Shown: in pieces, positions 33,696 to 41,130 of the stretch
Layout: each line of letters opens with the position of its first letter
Position numbering within the stretch: the stretch's first letter is position 1
Assembly: GCA_029432795.1 (NCBI GenBank)
Contig: JARNMJ010000003.1
Span: 62,001 to 126,000, forward strand
DNA: 64,000 nt
Reading direction: 5' to 3'
Origin: Pontiellaceae bacterium B12219
Lineage (GTDB): Bacteria; Verrucomicrobiota; Kiritimatiellia; Kiritimatiellales; Pontiellaceae
Made by a program: the position numbers and the translations under genes
Notes under the pieces: model-generated
Told to the model about the DNA's origin: nothing
The model's database searches: none
What the model saw: only the letters and a program-made list of their open reading frames with translations

Positions 33696-34009
33696 TACGC
33701 CACCCCCTGAGCCATTTTCTGTTCGGCTTTGGATCCGAAGACATCGCCGTTTTGGCGATCAATCATCACGGCGCGTTCTCCATATTCTTTGGTGGCGAAG
33801 CCGGTGAAAATTTTGGCCAGATCACTGCCGATCTGCGTCATGGTTTCGATCAGGCAGGTGCGTTTTTCTTTGTTTACGGTGAAGCGGGATTCCATACGTA
33901 CCCGGGAGTGACCGTACAGGCTTTCGACGGCCAACAGAGCCAGCATAAAAGTGTCTTCCATTTCCTGTGCCGGAACATCCGAGGCAAAGCGATAGGTGTA
34001 GTGTTCCAT
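33695..34009 (-). CDS. Small protein at the head of the replication operon
   Basis: This 104-aa protein has no recognised family. A helix near residue 20 (EMEDTFMLALLAVESLYG), a short basic strand and a central helix (TQIGSDLAKIFTGFATKEYGE) are visible. It is the first gene after promoter copy 6, which ends 75 nt upstream of its ATG, and it overlaps the nuclease gene by one base. Conserved position at the head of the block suggests a role in replication or recombination. Confidence 0.7.
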   Translation of the reverse strand: MEHYTYRFASDVPAQEMEDTFMLALLAVESLYGHSRVRMESRFTVNKEKRTCLIETMTQIGSDLAKIFTGFATKEYGERAVMIDRQNGDVFGSKAEQKMAQGVA

Positions 34010-34084
34010 TGTTTATTCTCCAGTTGATTGCAGTTAAATGTTCTTCACCGAGGCCCCGGTAATCCGCTTTCTGGGCGGTAGTCA

Positions 34085-34116
34085 TTACCTACCGGAAACA
34101 GGTGAAAAGTGTCGGG
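34085..34116 (-). promoter_or_regulatory. Prophage bipartite promoter element, copy 6 (replication operon)
   Basis: The minus strand reads CCCGACAC-N12-TCCGGTAGGTAA, with one change in the second box. It lies between the sigma-factor stop (34121) and the first replication-block gene, so it should drive 34009 down to 25493. Confidence 0.75.
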
Positions 34117-34120
34117 GTGG

Positions 34121-34705
34121 TTAGAGGTATTCTTTCAGCCCAGCTTCCTGAAACGCCTCGCGCAGAAGGGTCAGGCGGTAATAAAGGGTGCCGCGACAAA
34201 TGCCGGTATCCCGCGAAATCTCCATCATATTTCTGGTCCGCAGTCGTTCGCAGAGGTCACGCAATTGTTCGGGAAGCGAAGCGATGACCTCCTCCAGATC
34301 AATCTGCATATCGCCAGACTTTCGCTCCAGTGGTTCGCTGGTTTTCGATGCCGGATTCAGGTCGCTGCTCAAAAGGTCAACCCGCTCGTCTCGGTCTCCG
34401 TAACTTCCGGGAACGATCTCGTTTAGGGAGGTAGAACAAAGGCGGCAATCGCGGCGTTGTGCAAATCGCTTTTCCAGCAGCGACGCAATGCGGCGTTCAA
34501 CAATCCGGGCCATAAAGGTGGTCTTTTTGGCTTTGGCCGGGTTGTAACGTTTCATGCGTTCGAGCAGGTCAATCATTAGTTCCTGCTCCAGGTCGGGGCG
34601 GTCGCTTTCGGTGAGACCAGCTTTGCCAATCAGCAATCGGGCTTTGTTTCTGATAAGGTCGGCGGCGTAGGTATCAATACCTTCATACGAATTCGGTGAT
34701 AACAT
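34121..34705 (-). CDS. Phage-encoded sigma-70-like factor
   Basis: This 194-aa protein has sigma region 2-like sequence (DLEQELMIDLLERMKRYNPAKAKKTTFMARIVERRIASLLEKR, residues about 38-80). A linker with CRLC follows, then region 4 (SLPEQLRDLCERLRTRNMMEISRDTGICRGTLYYRLTLL, about 138-178), a clear helix-turn-helix. This is the two-domain order of small sigma factors. AGGAG lies 7 nt before the ATG. Its promoter region contains three GGTGAAATTTCAC sites that may control it. Copies of a bipartite promoter-like element in front of prophage operons make it the obvious candidate for recognising them. A reading as terminase-associated protein is possible but weaker. Confidence 0.82.
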   Translation of the reverse strand: MLSPNSYEGIDTYAADLIRNKARLLIGKAGLTESDRPDLEQELMIDLLERMKRYNPAKAKKTTFMARIVERRIASLLEKRFAQRRDCRLCSTSLNEIVPGSYGDRDERVDLLSSDLNPASKTSEPLERKSGDMQIDLEEVIASLPEQLRDLCERLRTRNMMEISRDTGICRGTLYYRLTLLREAFQEAGLKEYL

Positions 34706-34810
34706 TCCGAATCTCCTGTCATTGTCGAACCGCCCGAATGACAGGACTGGAAAATTTCTCCGGGTGCGGTCGTGGTTTCATGCTGAACACCAGACCTGTC
34801 ACCCCGCCTT

Positions 34811-34944
34811 GGTGAAATTTCGTTGAGACGGTGAAATTTCACTACTCACAGAGAGACGAATTCCCTGATTTGCTAAGGAATTTGATGATTGTGTCGGGAA
34901 ATATTTCTTAACTTTTTCTTCTGCTTGCCCGGTGAAATTTCACC
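34811..34944. promoter_or_regulatory. Three-site palindromic operator region upstream of the sigma gene
   Basis: GGTGAAATTTCG is at 34811-34822, GGTGAAATTTCAC at 34830-34842, and the perfect palindrome GGTGAAATTTCACC at 34931-34944. All lie in the about 320-bp gap before the sigma gene, which otherwise holds no gene. Clustered palindromes of this type look like operators for a dimeric repressor that could control the lytic switch. Confidence 0.65.
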
Positions 34945-34962
34945 GAACCACCGCCGGAAACG

Positions 34963-34997
34963 AAAAAAGCCCCGACCCAAATGAATGGATCGAGGCT
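34963..34997 (-). terminator. Terminator of the accessory two-gene unit
   Basis: On the minus strand AGCCTCGATCC pairs with GGGTCGGGGCT through 11 positions (including G-T pairs), around an 8-nt loop and followed by six T. It lies 30 bp after the 356-aa gene stop. Confidence 0.82.
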
Positions 34998-35026
34998 CTT
35001 TATAGAGTGGTTGTTATCAATGGCAG

Positions 35027-36097
35027 CTACCAGCTGTCGTCTGTACCCTCCGAAAGAATTGTGAAGCGGCAACGATAGCTACCAGAGGAATCATCCCAGT
35101 AGATGGGGTCATCTTCCAAATGGAAGAATGCTCGGAGTCGTTTTGAAAGAGCTGCCTTCTGCGATTTCAAGTTTGTAGCGGCCAGTTCACTGTTCCAATC
35201 AATTGCCCCCTCTGTCGCAGCAAAAGCTAGGAAGGCAACCCACTGCTTTGTGGGCTTCTTATTTCTTTGGTTGCTCATTCCCATATCGCTATAGGTGTAC
35301 ATGCCGGTTTTTTCACCGGCCCAAATCCTGACAGTGTGATTGTCGCGGAACTGAATTTTGATGTCTTCCCATGTGGTTCCTTTCGGAGTCTGGAAGAATA
35401 CGGTGCCGCCGGAATCCGCTTCAGGCACCTGATCCAGCAATGGCTTAAAGATGATCTCAGGCGTCCGGTTCACAGTGAAAGTCGATTTGTTGATATTGAA
35501 ATCTTCCGCTAAAACGCCTAGCGCACATTTCTTTTGTGCCAGCAGTTCTTCAATGGATGGTGTCAATCCACAGCGGGAGGGGATGATCAGTGTAAACGGA
35601 CCGTCTTGGGTGTGGCAAAGCTGACGACAAATATCAAATAAGGTGCGTTCCGTTTTTTGCATGGTGACGAACACCGGGTAGCGAAATCCCTCGGTCGGGA
35701 CAAACTCCCCAACGTTCCATGTGCTACAGAGACCATTGACCGACGATTCTTTAAACGAAATTGCCAACGCGGAACATAACGCCCGGTTGATAGCAGACTG
35801 TTTGAGCTGGTAAACCAGCAGGTCGCTACGGGACACCTGAACCTCCGGCTCTCCCTCATCACAGATTGCCACAATATCATCATCGGAATGCCGTACGATT
35901 CGGCGTGGGCAGGAGAAATCGCAATCCGTGTCGCAGGGAATAGAGTCGACTTTATCTTTGGTCAGGGAAAGGAAATGCTTTTTGAAATCGGCGGCTTGCG
36001 GGCAGTCGGACAGGATCCGGTTCCACTGAAGCATGCAGGCGGAGTTAAACGGTAGCAAATTGAGGAACGACCATACTGGATCATTCACCCGAGTCAC
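35027..36097 (-). CDS. Accessory-unit protein 2, unknown (356 aa)
   Basis: This 356-aa protein has no recognised domain in its first two thirds. Clustered Cys (CDTDCDFSCPRR, near residue 55, then further Cys) could bind metal. A conserved-looking segment, FTLIIPSRCGLTPSIEELLAQKKCALGVLAEDFNIN, follows. The last 75 residues (KQWVAFLAFAATEGAIDWNS ... SKRLRAFFHLEDDPIYW) read like a winged-helix domain. The start overlaps the 387-aa gene by 17 nt. It is terminated before the sigma gene, so the two genes are a separate unit. A role in superinfection immunity or lysogeny is suggested by position only. Confidence 0.65.
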   Translation of the reverse strand: MTRVNDPVWSFLNLLPFNSACMLQWNRILSDCPQAADFKKHFLSLTKDKVDSIPCDTDCDFSCPRRIVRHSDDDIVAICDEGEPEVQVSRSDLLVYQLKQSAINRALCSALAISFKESSVNGLCSTWNVGEFVPTEGFRYPVFVTMQKTERTLFDICRQLCHTQDGPFTLIIPSRCGLTPSIEELLAQKKCALGVLAEDFNINKSTFTVNRTPEIIFKPLLDQVPEADSGGTVFFQTPKGTTWEDIKIQFRDNHTVRIWAGEKTGMYTYSDMGMSNQRNKKPTKQWVAFLAFAATEGAIDWNSELAATNLKSQKAALSKRLRAFFHLEDDPIYWDDSSGSYRCRFTILSEGTDDSW

Positions 36098-37244
36098 CGC
36101 CTGTCACAATAAAGCCGCGATTATTCAGCCAACGTTCGATGGCCTCCGCATGCTCGTTACACTTATACTCCGCCCGGTTTGCATTCGTGATTTTTACCAC
36201 TTTGGGCCGCGCTTCATTTTTAAATTTAACGCCGAATTTGATCTGGGTAATGGCCCCCTCGGGCGGGAGCGCTTGTCCCGAATGCCGCATGGATGCGAAG
36301 AGATCATCCGACTTAAAAACTTTCACATCATTGAATGGCCCATTGAGAGCAATATGTACTTCTCGCAATTTAACATCTTCAAATTCGTCGATATCTTCAA
36401 AACGAACGGAATCTTCTTTATCGGTGCGAATCGGATCCAGATTGAACTGTTTACTTAGGTCAAAAAACTTTCGGTCCTGAAAAATGTGAAGACCGAAGGC
36501 TGTGCGATATAATTGAATCTCGCCCTTAGCTTCGGCGTTGATACGCAACTCCCCATTGGCGGGGTTGTAAACCACAACATCATGCTTTTCCGGACGGAAG
36601 TGGTAACTTTTGGAATCCCCGCCATCGATGATGGCCGCTCTGGAGTAGCGCTTTCCATGACGAATCATGAACCAGACGTAATCATCTCTTAGGGTGCAGA
36701 TTACTTTTGAGTAACGACCTTTTAGCTTTTGGAAGAACCAATCATCAAGTGCGCTCTCCAGCTCCCCAATAATCTCTTCAGAGGGCTCTTGGAACTCTGG
36801 AATCGTTTTCCTGCTGGTTTGAAAGTAGTCGTATGATCGCTTGCTAACAGAGAGAAGGTTGCCGCTGATTCGTTTCAAAAGTTTGGGCCGAACCATCCAA
36901 AGCTGAAGCGCCAGATCAGCCGGAGTACTATTTTGTTCGGCAATGAATAGATCCGGCTCACGATCAAGGTAGTCCAGAATTACCTCTGCGCCATCTTCAC
37001 TGGCCACATCATTTACATAATATAACGCCTCGGCCAGATCATCTGGGGTGGCGTCGTCGGAAGTAATCAGGATGCGGCAAATTTCAGCGTAGTCAGGCTC
37101 TTTCTGGCCCAGTTCTGCCAGTACATCCAATCCGCGTCCGAGGAAATACTCGGCATGCGGCTTAAAAAAATCAATCAGATGCTTTTTATCTATCTGCTGC
37201 AAAACCTCCGGTTTAGAAAATTGTCGGAAATTTAGCGTACTCAT
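36081..37244 (-). CDS. Accessory-unit protein 1, unknown (387 aa)
   Basis: This 387-aa hydrophilic protein is mixed alpha/beta. The first half is helical (DYAEICRILITSDDATPDDLAEALYYV and similar). The second half has AKGEIQLYRTAFGLHIFQD and a region ending YKCNEHAEAIERWLNNRGFIVTGG. I find no nuclease, NTPase or protease motif. Its promoter region (37245-37330) is divergent from the recombinase cassette. It is the first gene of the two-gene unit. Such paired unknown genes at a prophage edge are often defence or immunity modules. Confidence 0.65.
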   Translation of the reverse strand: MSTLNFRQFSKPEVLQQIDKKHLIDFFKPHAEYFLGRGLDVLAELGQKEPDYAEICRILITSDDATPDDLAEALYYVNDVASEDGAEVILDYLDREPDLFIAEQNSTPADLALQLWMVRPKLLKRISGNLLSVSKRSYDYFQTSRKTIPEFQEPSEEIIGELESALDDWFFQKLKGRYSKVICTLRDDYVWFMIRHGKRYSRAAIIDGGDSKSYHFRPEKHDVVVYNPANGELRINAEAKGEIQLYRTAFGLHIFQDRKFFDLSKQFNLDPIRTDKEDSVRFEDIDEFEDVKLREVHIALNGPFNDVKVFKSDDLFASMRHSGQALPPEGAITQIKFGVKFKNEARPKVVKITNANRAEYKCNEHAEAIERWLNNRGFIVTGGDSGE

Positions 37245-37335
37245 TCAGGTCTCTCACTCTTTGAAGCTTAAAGACCTCAAATATATATAACCAACCTCGC
37301 GAAATAAAATGGAAACCCATTTTTAGTTCAATTTC

Positions 37336-37366
37336 CCGACGTTTTCCTAACGTTTCCGGTAGATAA
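37336..37366 (+). promoter_or_regulatory. Prophage bipartite promoter element, copy 7, plus strand (recombinase cassette)
   Basis: The plus strand reads CCGACGT-N12-TCCGGTAGATAA, the same boxes and exact spacing as the six minus-strand copies with a few changes. It ends 34 nt before the ATG at 37401. Its orientation follows the gene it faces, which supports promoter function. Confidence 0.72.
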
Positions 37367-37400
37367 GCAATATATCGCCCCCAAAAGTAGGAGAAATCGA

Positions 37401-37568
37401 ATGCAGAACATAGAGCTTGCCCCAGAAAATCCATTTTCAACCCCGCTTCAAGACTCATCCGGTCCGTCCAACCAACTGGCTTCCAAGGATCACTGGGATG
37501 CCATTTCAGAGATTCTGGCGATTGCAGTGCTCAGAAACCGCTTCAGACGCCAGCAACAGTCAGATTAA
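37401..37568 (+). CDS. Small leader gene of the recombinase cassette (55 aa)
   Basis: ATG 37401 is preceded by GGAG 6 nt upstream. The 55-aa product starts MQNIELAPENPFSTP and ends in a basic helix (EILAIAVLRNRFRRQQQSD). It directly follows promoter copy 7 and precedes the DUF2924 gene, so it opens the cassette. No family recognised. Size and basic tail are compatible with a small DNA-binding or recombination-directionality protein, which is speculation. Confidence 0.6.
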   Translation: MQNIELAPENPFSTPLQDSSGPSNQLASKDHWDAISEILAIAVLRNRFRRQQQSD

Positions 37569-37658
37569 TGCCGATGTGGCCAGAGAAGGACTTGCTTAGT
37601 CGCGCCACAAGAGCGTGTGTCATGAAACCAAGTCCAGAACCAAGAGAAGGAGGATTTC

Positions 37659-38168
37659 ATGGATGAATTGAAGAAACAGCGGAACGATGAACGGTCCCGC
37701 ATATCAGTCCTGCGCCAGTTGGCCGCATTGGAAAAGATGAGCGCGGAACAGCTACGGGAAAAGTGGCTGGATCTGTATGGAGAGAAGGCCCCGAATTACC
37801 GGAAGTCGTTTCTCTTAAAACGGCTGGCATATCGGGTTCAGGAGCTTTTTCACGGAGGGCTGTCGGCCCCCGCAAAAGAGTGCCTGAAGGAAATTGCGGC
37901 CAAGGATCCGGTCGCGACGGTAAAGGTTCAAGTTCCGGAGGCCCGCCAACCACAGGATTCCATTCTGCCCGGAACACGTTTTGTGAGAATTTGGCACAAA
38001 AGGCGGTACGAAGTAATCGCCCGGGAAACGGGGTTCGAATACGAAGGGCAAATATACCGTTCACTCAGCGCGGTGGCTCGTACGATCACAGGAACGCAAT
38101 GGAACGGGAAAATCTTTTTCGGCGTGAAGCGAGACTACAGAAAGAAAAAGGAGGCCGCAGATGCTTAA
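37659..38168 (+). CDS. DUF2924 protein of the recombinase cassette
   Basis: This 169-aa basic protein matches the DUF2924 family: LAALEKMSAEQLREKWLDLYGEKAPNYRKSFLLKRLAYRVQEL at the N-terminus, then PGTRFVRIWHKRRYEVIARETGFEYEGQIYRSLSAVARTITGTQWNG at the C-terminus. In phages and mobile elements DUF2924 genes lie directly ahead of large serine recombinases, as here. The stop overlaps the recombinase start by 8 nt. AAGGAGG lies 5 nt before the ATG. It probably assists integration. The exact role is not established. Confidence 0.88.
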   Translation: MDELKKQRNDERSRISVLRQLAALEKMSAEQLREKWLDLYGEKAPNYRKSFLLKRLAYRVQELFHGGLSAPAKECLKEIAAKDPVATVKVQVPEARQPQDSILPGTRFVRIWHKRRYEVIARETGFEYEGQIYRSLSAVARTITGTQWNGKIFFGVKRDYRKKKEAADA

Positions 38169-39738
38169 TAATGTAAATACCCGGAAAGACGGAAAGCCCC
38201 TGCGGTGCGCGATCTATACCCGTAAAAGTCATGAAGAAGGATTGGAGCAGGAATTCAACTCGCTGGATGCTCAGCGCGAATCGGCAGAGGCCTATATTGA
38301 AAGTCAGAAGCTTCAGGGCTGGCAAGCTATTCCAACGCGCTATGACGATGGCGGTTTTTCCGGCGGTACCATGGAGCGTCCGGCTTTGAAGCAACTTCTG
38401 GCTGACATCGATGCCGGAAAGGTCGATTTGATTGTGGTCTATAAGATAGACCGGCTTTCACGCTCATTACTTGATTTCATGAAAATGATTGAGGTGTTTA
38501 ATGAGAAGGAAGTGAGCTTTGTTTCTGTCACCCAGCATTTCAGTACAACGGATCCAACGGGGCGTATGTTCCTCGGAATCCTGATTACCTTCGCTCAATA
38601 CGAACGCGAAGTGATCGGCGAACGCATCCGAGACAAGGTGTCGGCGGCAAAGCGGCGCGGTAAATATTGTGGTGGCGTTCCTCCTCTGGGATATGACGTG
38701 GATCGAGATAAGAAAAAGTTGATGGTTAATCCGGAAGAGTCGCGATTGGTACAGCGCATTTTCAAACGATACGTTCAGCTCGGCTCCGTTCAGCAATTGG
38801 GAAAAGAACTGAACGAACAAGGCTATCGAACCAAGTCGTGGACGACCAAAAAAGGGATAGAGCGAATAGGCACCGAATGGAATAACGGCCAACTTTACCG
38901 GTTGCTGAATAATCGGCTGTATCTTGGAGAGATCGCCTATAAGGGAAAAAACTATCCGGCAGAGCATGATGCGGTGATCGACCAGCAGGTGTGGGATCAA
39001 GCGCAGGCGCTACTTTCAGAAAATCAACGGGCAAAGAGGGTCAAAGCTCGCGTGAAAACAATATCCCCCCTGAGCGGCGTGATTCGGTGCGGCCATTGCG
39101 ATTGCGCGATGGGGATCACCTACACGAAGAAGAAGGATCGCCGCTATTCATATTACATCTGCATGAAAGATGATAAGCGCCCGGTCAGTACGTGCCCGAT
39201 AAAGCGCGTTTCAAGCGGCGACATTGAAAAGGTGGTGCTGGAACAACTTGGCGCAGTCTTCCGGACGCCAACGTTGGTGGCGAAAACCTACTTCACCGCC
39301 CGGGATCTGGAAAATGAAGAACGGGAACGGCTGGATGCGGAACGGTTGAAGCTGGAAGAGAAGCTCCGCACCGCACAAAGGGGCGCGTTGGCCTTGATGT
39401 CGGCAGACAGCACCGATCCTGAAGCCTTTAGCCAATTAACGGAGGCCAACCGCCTTGTGGGCGAACTCAGCGATCAGCTCGCCCCAATTGTGGCCCGGCT
39501 GAATGCGATGAAGTCTGGAGCCATTACAGAGGCCGACGTTTCCGCCGCATTCCAGAGCATCGAGGTCTTCTGGGAGGATCTTTTCCCATTGGAGCGACAT
39601 CGACTTATTCAACTGCTGGTGGATCGGATTGAACTTCGGGAAGAAGGAATAGATATGACGCTGAAAACCAACGGCCTGACCGGATTGGTATCCGAATTGA
39701 GCGGTCTGGCGGAAGAAGTCGAAGGAAGGACAGCATGA
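38161..39738 (+). CDS. Large serine recombinase (likely prophage integrase)
   Basis: This 525-aa protein has the N-terminal resolvase domain (CAIYTRKSHEEGLEQEFNSL, with catalytic Ser in YTRKS, then IVVYKIDRLSRSLLDF and FGRMF-like TGRMFLGIL). A recombinase domain (GKYCGGVPPLGYDVD) follows. A zinc ribbon (RCGHCDCAM ... CPIKR) and a C-terminal coiled coil (ERERLDAERLKLEEKLRTAQ) complete it. This is the domain order of phage serine integrases. AAGGAGG lies 6 nt before the ATG. It cuts attP/attB and rejoins them. Position at the prophage edge near tmRNA makes it the probable integrase. Confidence 0.94.
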   Translation: MLNNVNTRKDGKPLRCAIYTRKSHEEGLEQEFNSLDAQRESAEAYIESQKLQGWQAIPTRYDDGGFSGGTMERPALKQLLADIDAGKVDLIVVYKIDRLSRSLLDFMKMIEVFNEKEVSFVSVTQHFSTTDPTGRMFLGILITFAQYEREVIGERIRDKVSAAKRRGKYCGGVPPLGYDVDRDKKKLMVNPEESRLVQRIFKRYVQLGSVQQLGKELNEQGYRTKSWTTKKGIERIGTEWNNGQLYRLLNNRLYLGEIAYKGKNYPAEHDAVIDQQVWDQAQALLSENQRAKRVKARVKTISPLSGVIRCGHCDCAMGITYTKKKDRRYSYYICMKDDKRPVSTCPIKRVSSGDIEKVVLEQLGAVFRTPTLVAKTYFTARDLENEERERLDAERLKLEEKLRTAQRGALALMSADSTDPEAFSQLTEANRLVGELSDQLAPIVARLNAMKSGAITEADVSAAFQSIEVFWEDLFPLERHRLIQLLVDRIELREEGIDMTLKTNGLTGLVSELSGLAEEVEGRTA

Positions 39739-40148
39739 GCAAAGCAACCATCAGCGTGAACGAAAACGGCAATCTGCACATCCATATCCCCATGTTTGTG
39801 AAGAGAAGCCATGGTCGGAAGATTATTTATACGCCCCAAACACTGGAAGGCGACAACGCCGATATGCCCGACGTTGTTCAATCCGCAGTGGTCCAATCAA
39901 TCGCCCGAGCCTTTTCATGGGCTGAGCTATTGGAGAACGGTGAGATCAAATCCGTGGCCGAGCTGGCTCGGTCGCTTTACGTGGATAGTTCATACATCTC
40001 GCGTACGTTGAAACTCACCACGCTTGCGCCGGATATTGTGGAGGCCATACTCAACGGCGAAGAACCTGACGGGCTGTCGTTGTCAAAGCTGGTTCTCAGC
40101 TTTCCAGCGGATTGGTCAGAACAACGAGCGCATTTTGGATTCACCTAA
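39735..40148 (+). CDS. ParB/KorB-like HTH protein after the recombinase
   Basis: This 137-aa protein overlaps the recombinase stop (ATGAGC). Its central part, SVAELARSLYVDSSYISRTLKLTTLAPDIVEAILNGEEPDGLSL, matches the helix-turn-helix of ParB/KorB-type proteins that follow serine recombinases in many mobile elements. The first 45 residues form an N-terminal strand-rich part (ISVNENGNLHIHIPMF). It may regulate or assist the recombinase. It is followed by a strong terminator. Confidence 0.82.
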   Translation: MSKATISVNENGNLHIHIPMFVKRSHGRKIIYTPQTLEGDNADMPDVVQSAVVQSIARAFSWAELLENGEIKSVAELARSLYVDSSYISRTLKLTTLAPDIVEAILNGEEPDGLSLSKLVLSFPADWSEQRAHFGFT

Positions 40149-40168
40149 ACCTTAAGTCTACGGTCATG

Positions 40169-40206
40169 AAAAAGCCCGAATAGCTTGGATGCTATTCGGG
40201 CTTTTT
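40169..40206 (+). terminator. Rho-independent terminator of the recombinase cassette
   Basis: A perfect 14-bp stem, AAAGCCCGAATAGC/GCTATTCGGGCTTT, with loop TTGGAT, is followed by a T-run. Confidence 0.92.
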
Positions 40207-40640
40207 GCTGTCGTTAGCTCTGCTGCGGAAAGTCCGAAGGGAAAGAAAGTTAATAATCGTCACACAGGAAAAGAGCGCAAAACCTTCATGCAGGGGATTT
40301 GCAACCACCGTGTTTTAAGATGGTAACAGCGTTGCAGAAATTTAATTAACGGTTTTTCCTTCGGTAAGTCCGGATTTGCGTTCGAATGTGCGACCGAAAT
40401 TGATCACCGGAACCCGCGCAAACGCAACGGCTAGAAACGGAGTTTTGCATAACTGCCTGCGCTTAAAGGATGTCGATATTCGGACGCGACTCTGACTCCG
40501 TCCGAAAAATTCAGAGAAAAAGCGGAGAAACAGAGAATACATGTTGCTGAGAACCGGAAAATAGCAGCCCATGTCCGGTTCAATGCAAAATGCTGAAACG
40601 TCAGAAACGCCGCTGTTTAAGGGGCAAACGAGGCATAAAT
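40207..40640. other. Noncoding junction between prophage cassette and tmRNA
   Basis: I see no convincing gene in these about 430 bp. A 76-aa minus frame has no ribosome site and odd composition. The right attachment site of the prophage probably lies in or next to this stretch, because serine integrases normally sit beside attP. I could not identify a core without the left end. Confidence 0.5.
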
Positions 40641-40676
40641 AAAAAAACTCCCCCTCGTTAGAGAAGGAGTTTTTTT
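40641..40676 (-). terminator. Terminator of tmRNA
   Basis: ACTCC and CTC pair with GGAGT and GAG around a GTTA loop with an interior mismatch. T-runs flank it on both strands, and it lies just past the tmRNA 3' end. Confidence 0.8.
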
Positions 40677-40684
40677 AATAAAAC

Positions 40685-41039
40685 TGGTGGAGATGGGGGG
40701 AATTGAACCCCCGTCCGAATAAGAGTCACAGCAGCCTCTACGTGTGTAGTCGGGCATTAATAGATTCGCCGCCTCCGCTGCCACCCGACAGAGCCACTTT
40801 GGTCGCTAGTTTCCTGTTATAGTTTTCGAGCTGCATTCCGGAAACCCGAATGCAGCCTTAGCCTGCTATCGTCGCCTCTATCTCTTAACAGACATCGGAG
40901 TAGAGACGTAGCGGAACTATGCCGCTAGTGCGTAACTTTCGTCAGCATTTATGTTTTTGGGCTCCTTTTTACGAGGCCTGGAGTCCAACCTCGACACGCC
41001 ACTGAAGCTTCAACTTACCCGTCGAAACCAGTCATCCCC
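40685..41039 (-). ncRNA. ssrA: tmRNA (transfer-messenger RNA)
   Basis: The 5' end reads GGGGATGACTGGTTTCGACG. The 3' end has a T-arm GGGGGTTCAATTCCCCCC and encoded CCA (CTCCACCA). The tag reading frame runs ...AAT GCT GAC GAA AGT TAC GCA CTA GCG GCA TAG, giving a peptide ending NADESYALAA. ALAA is the standard degradation signal. About 355 nt is normal. tmRNA rescues stalled ribosomes. Confidence 0.96.
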
Positions 41040-41130
41040 ATTTGTGAGACAGACGCAGGGAACACCAAAAATGTTCAATCGTCAATCAGAGTTGTTGCTT
41101 TTCCGCTGCGATATGAGCGAACCGGATGAG

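Noticed and set aside
37417-37599. 60-aa plus-strand frame
   Set aside because: It overlaps the better supported 55-aa gene (37401-37568) in another frame and lacks an SD.
40342-40572. 76-aa minus-strand frame beside tmRNA
   Set aside because: No ribosome site, unusual composition, and it lies in a probable attachment region.
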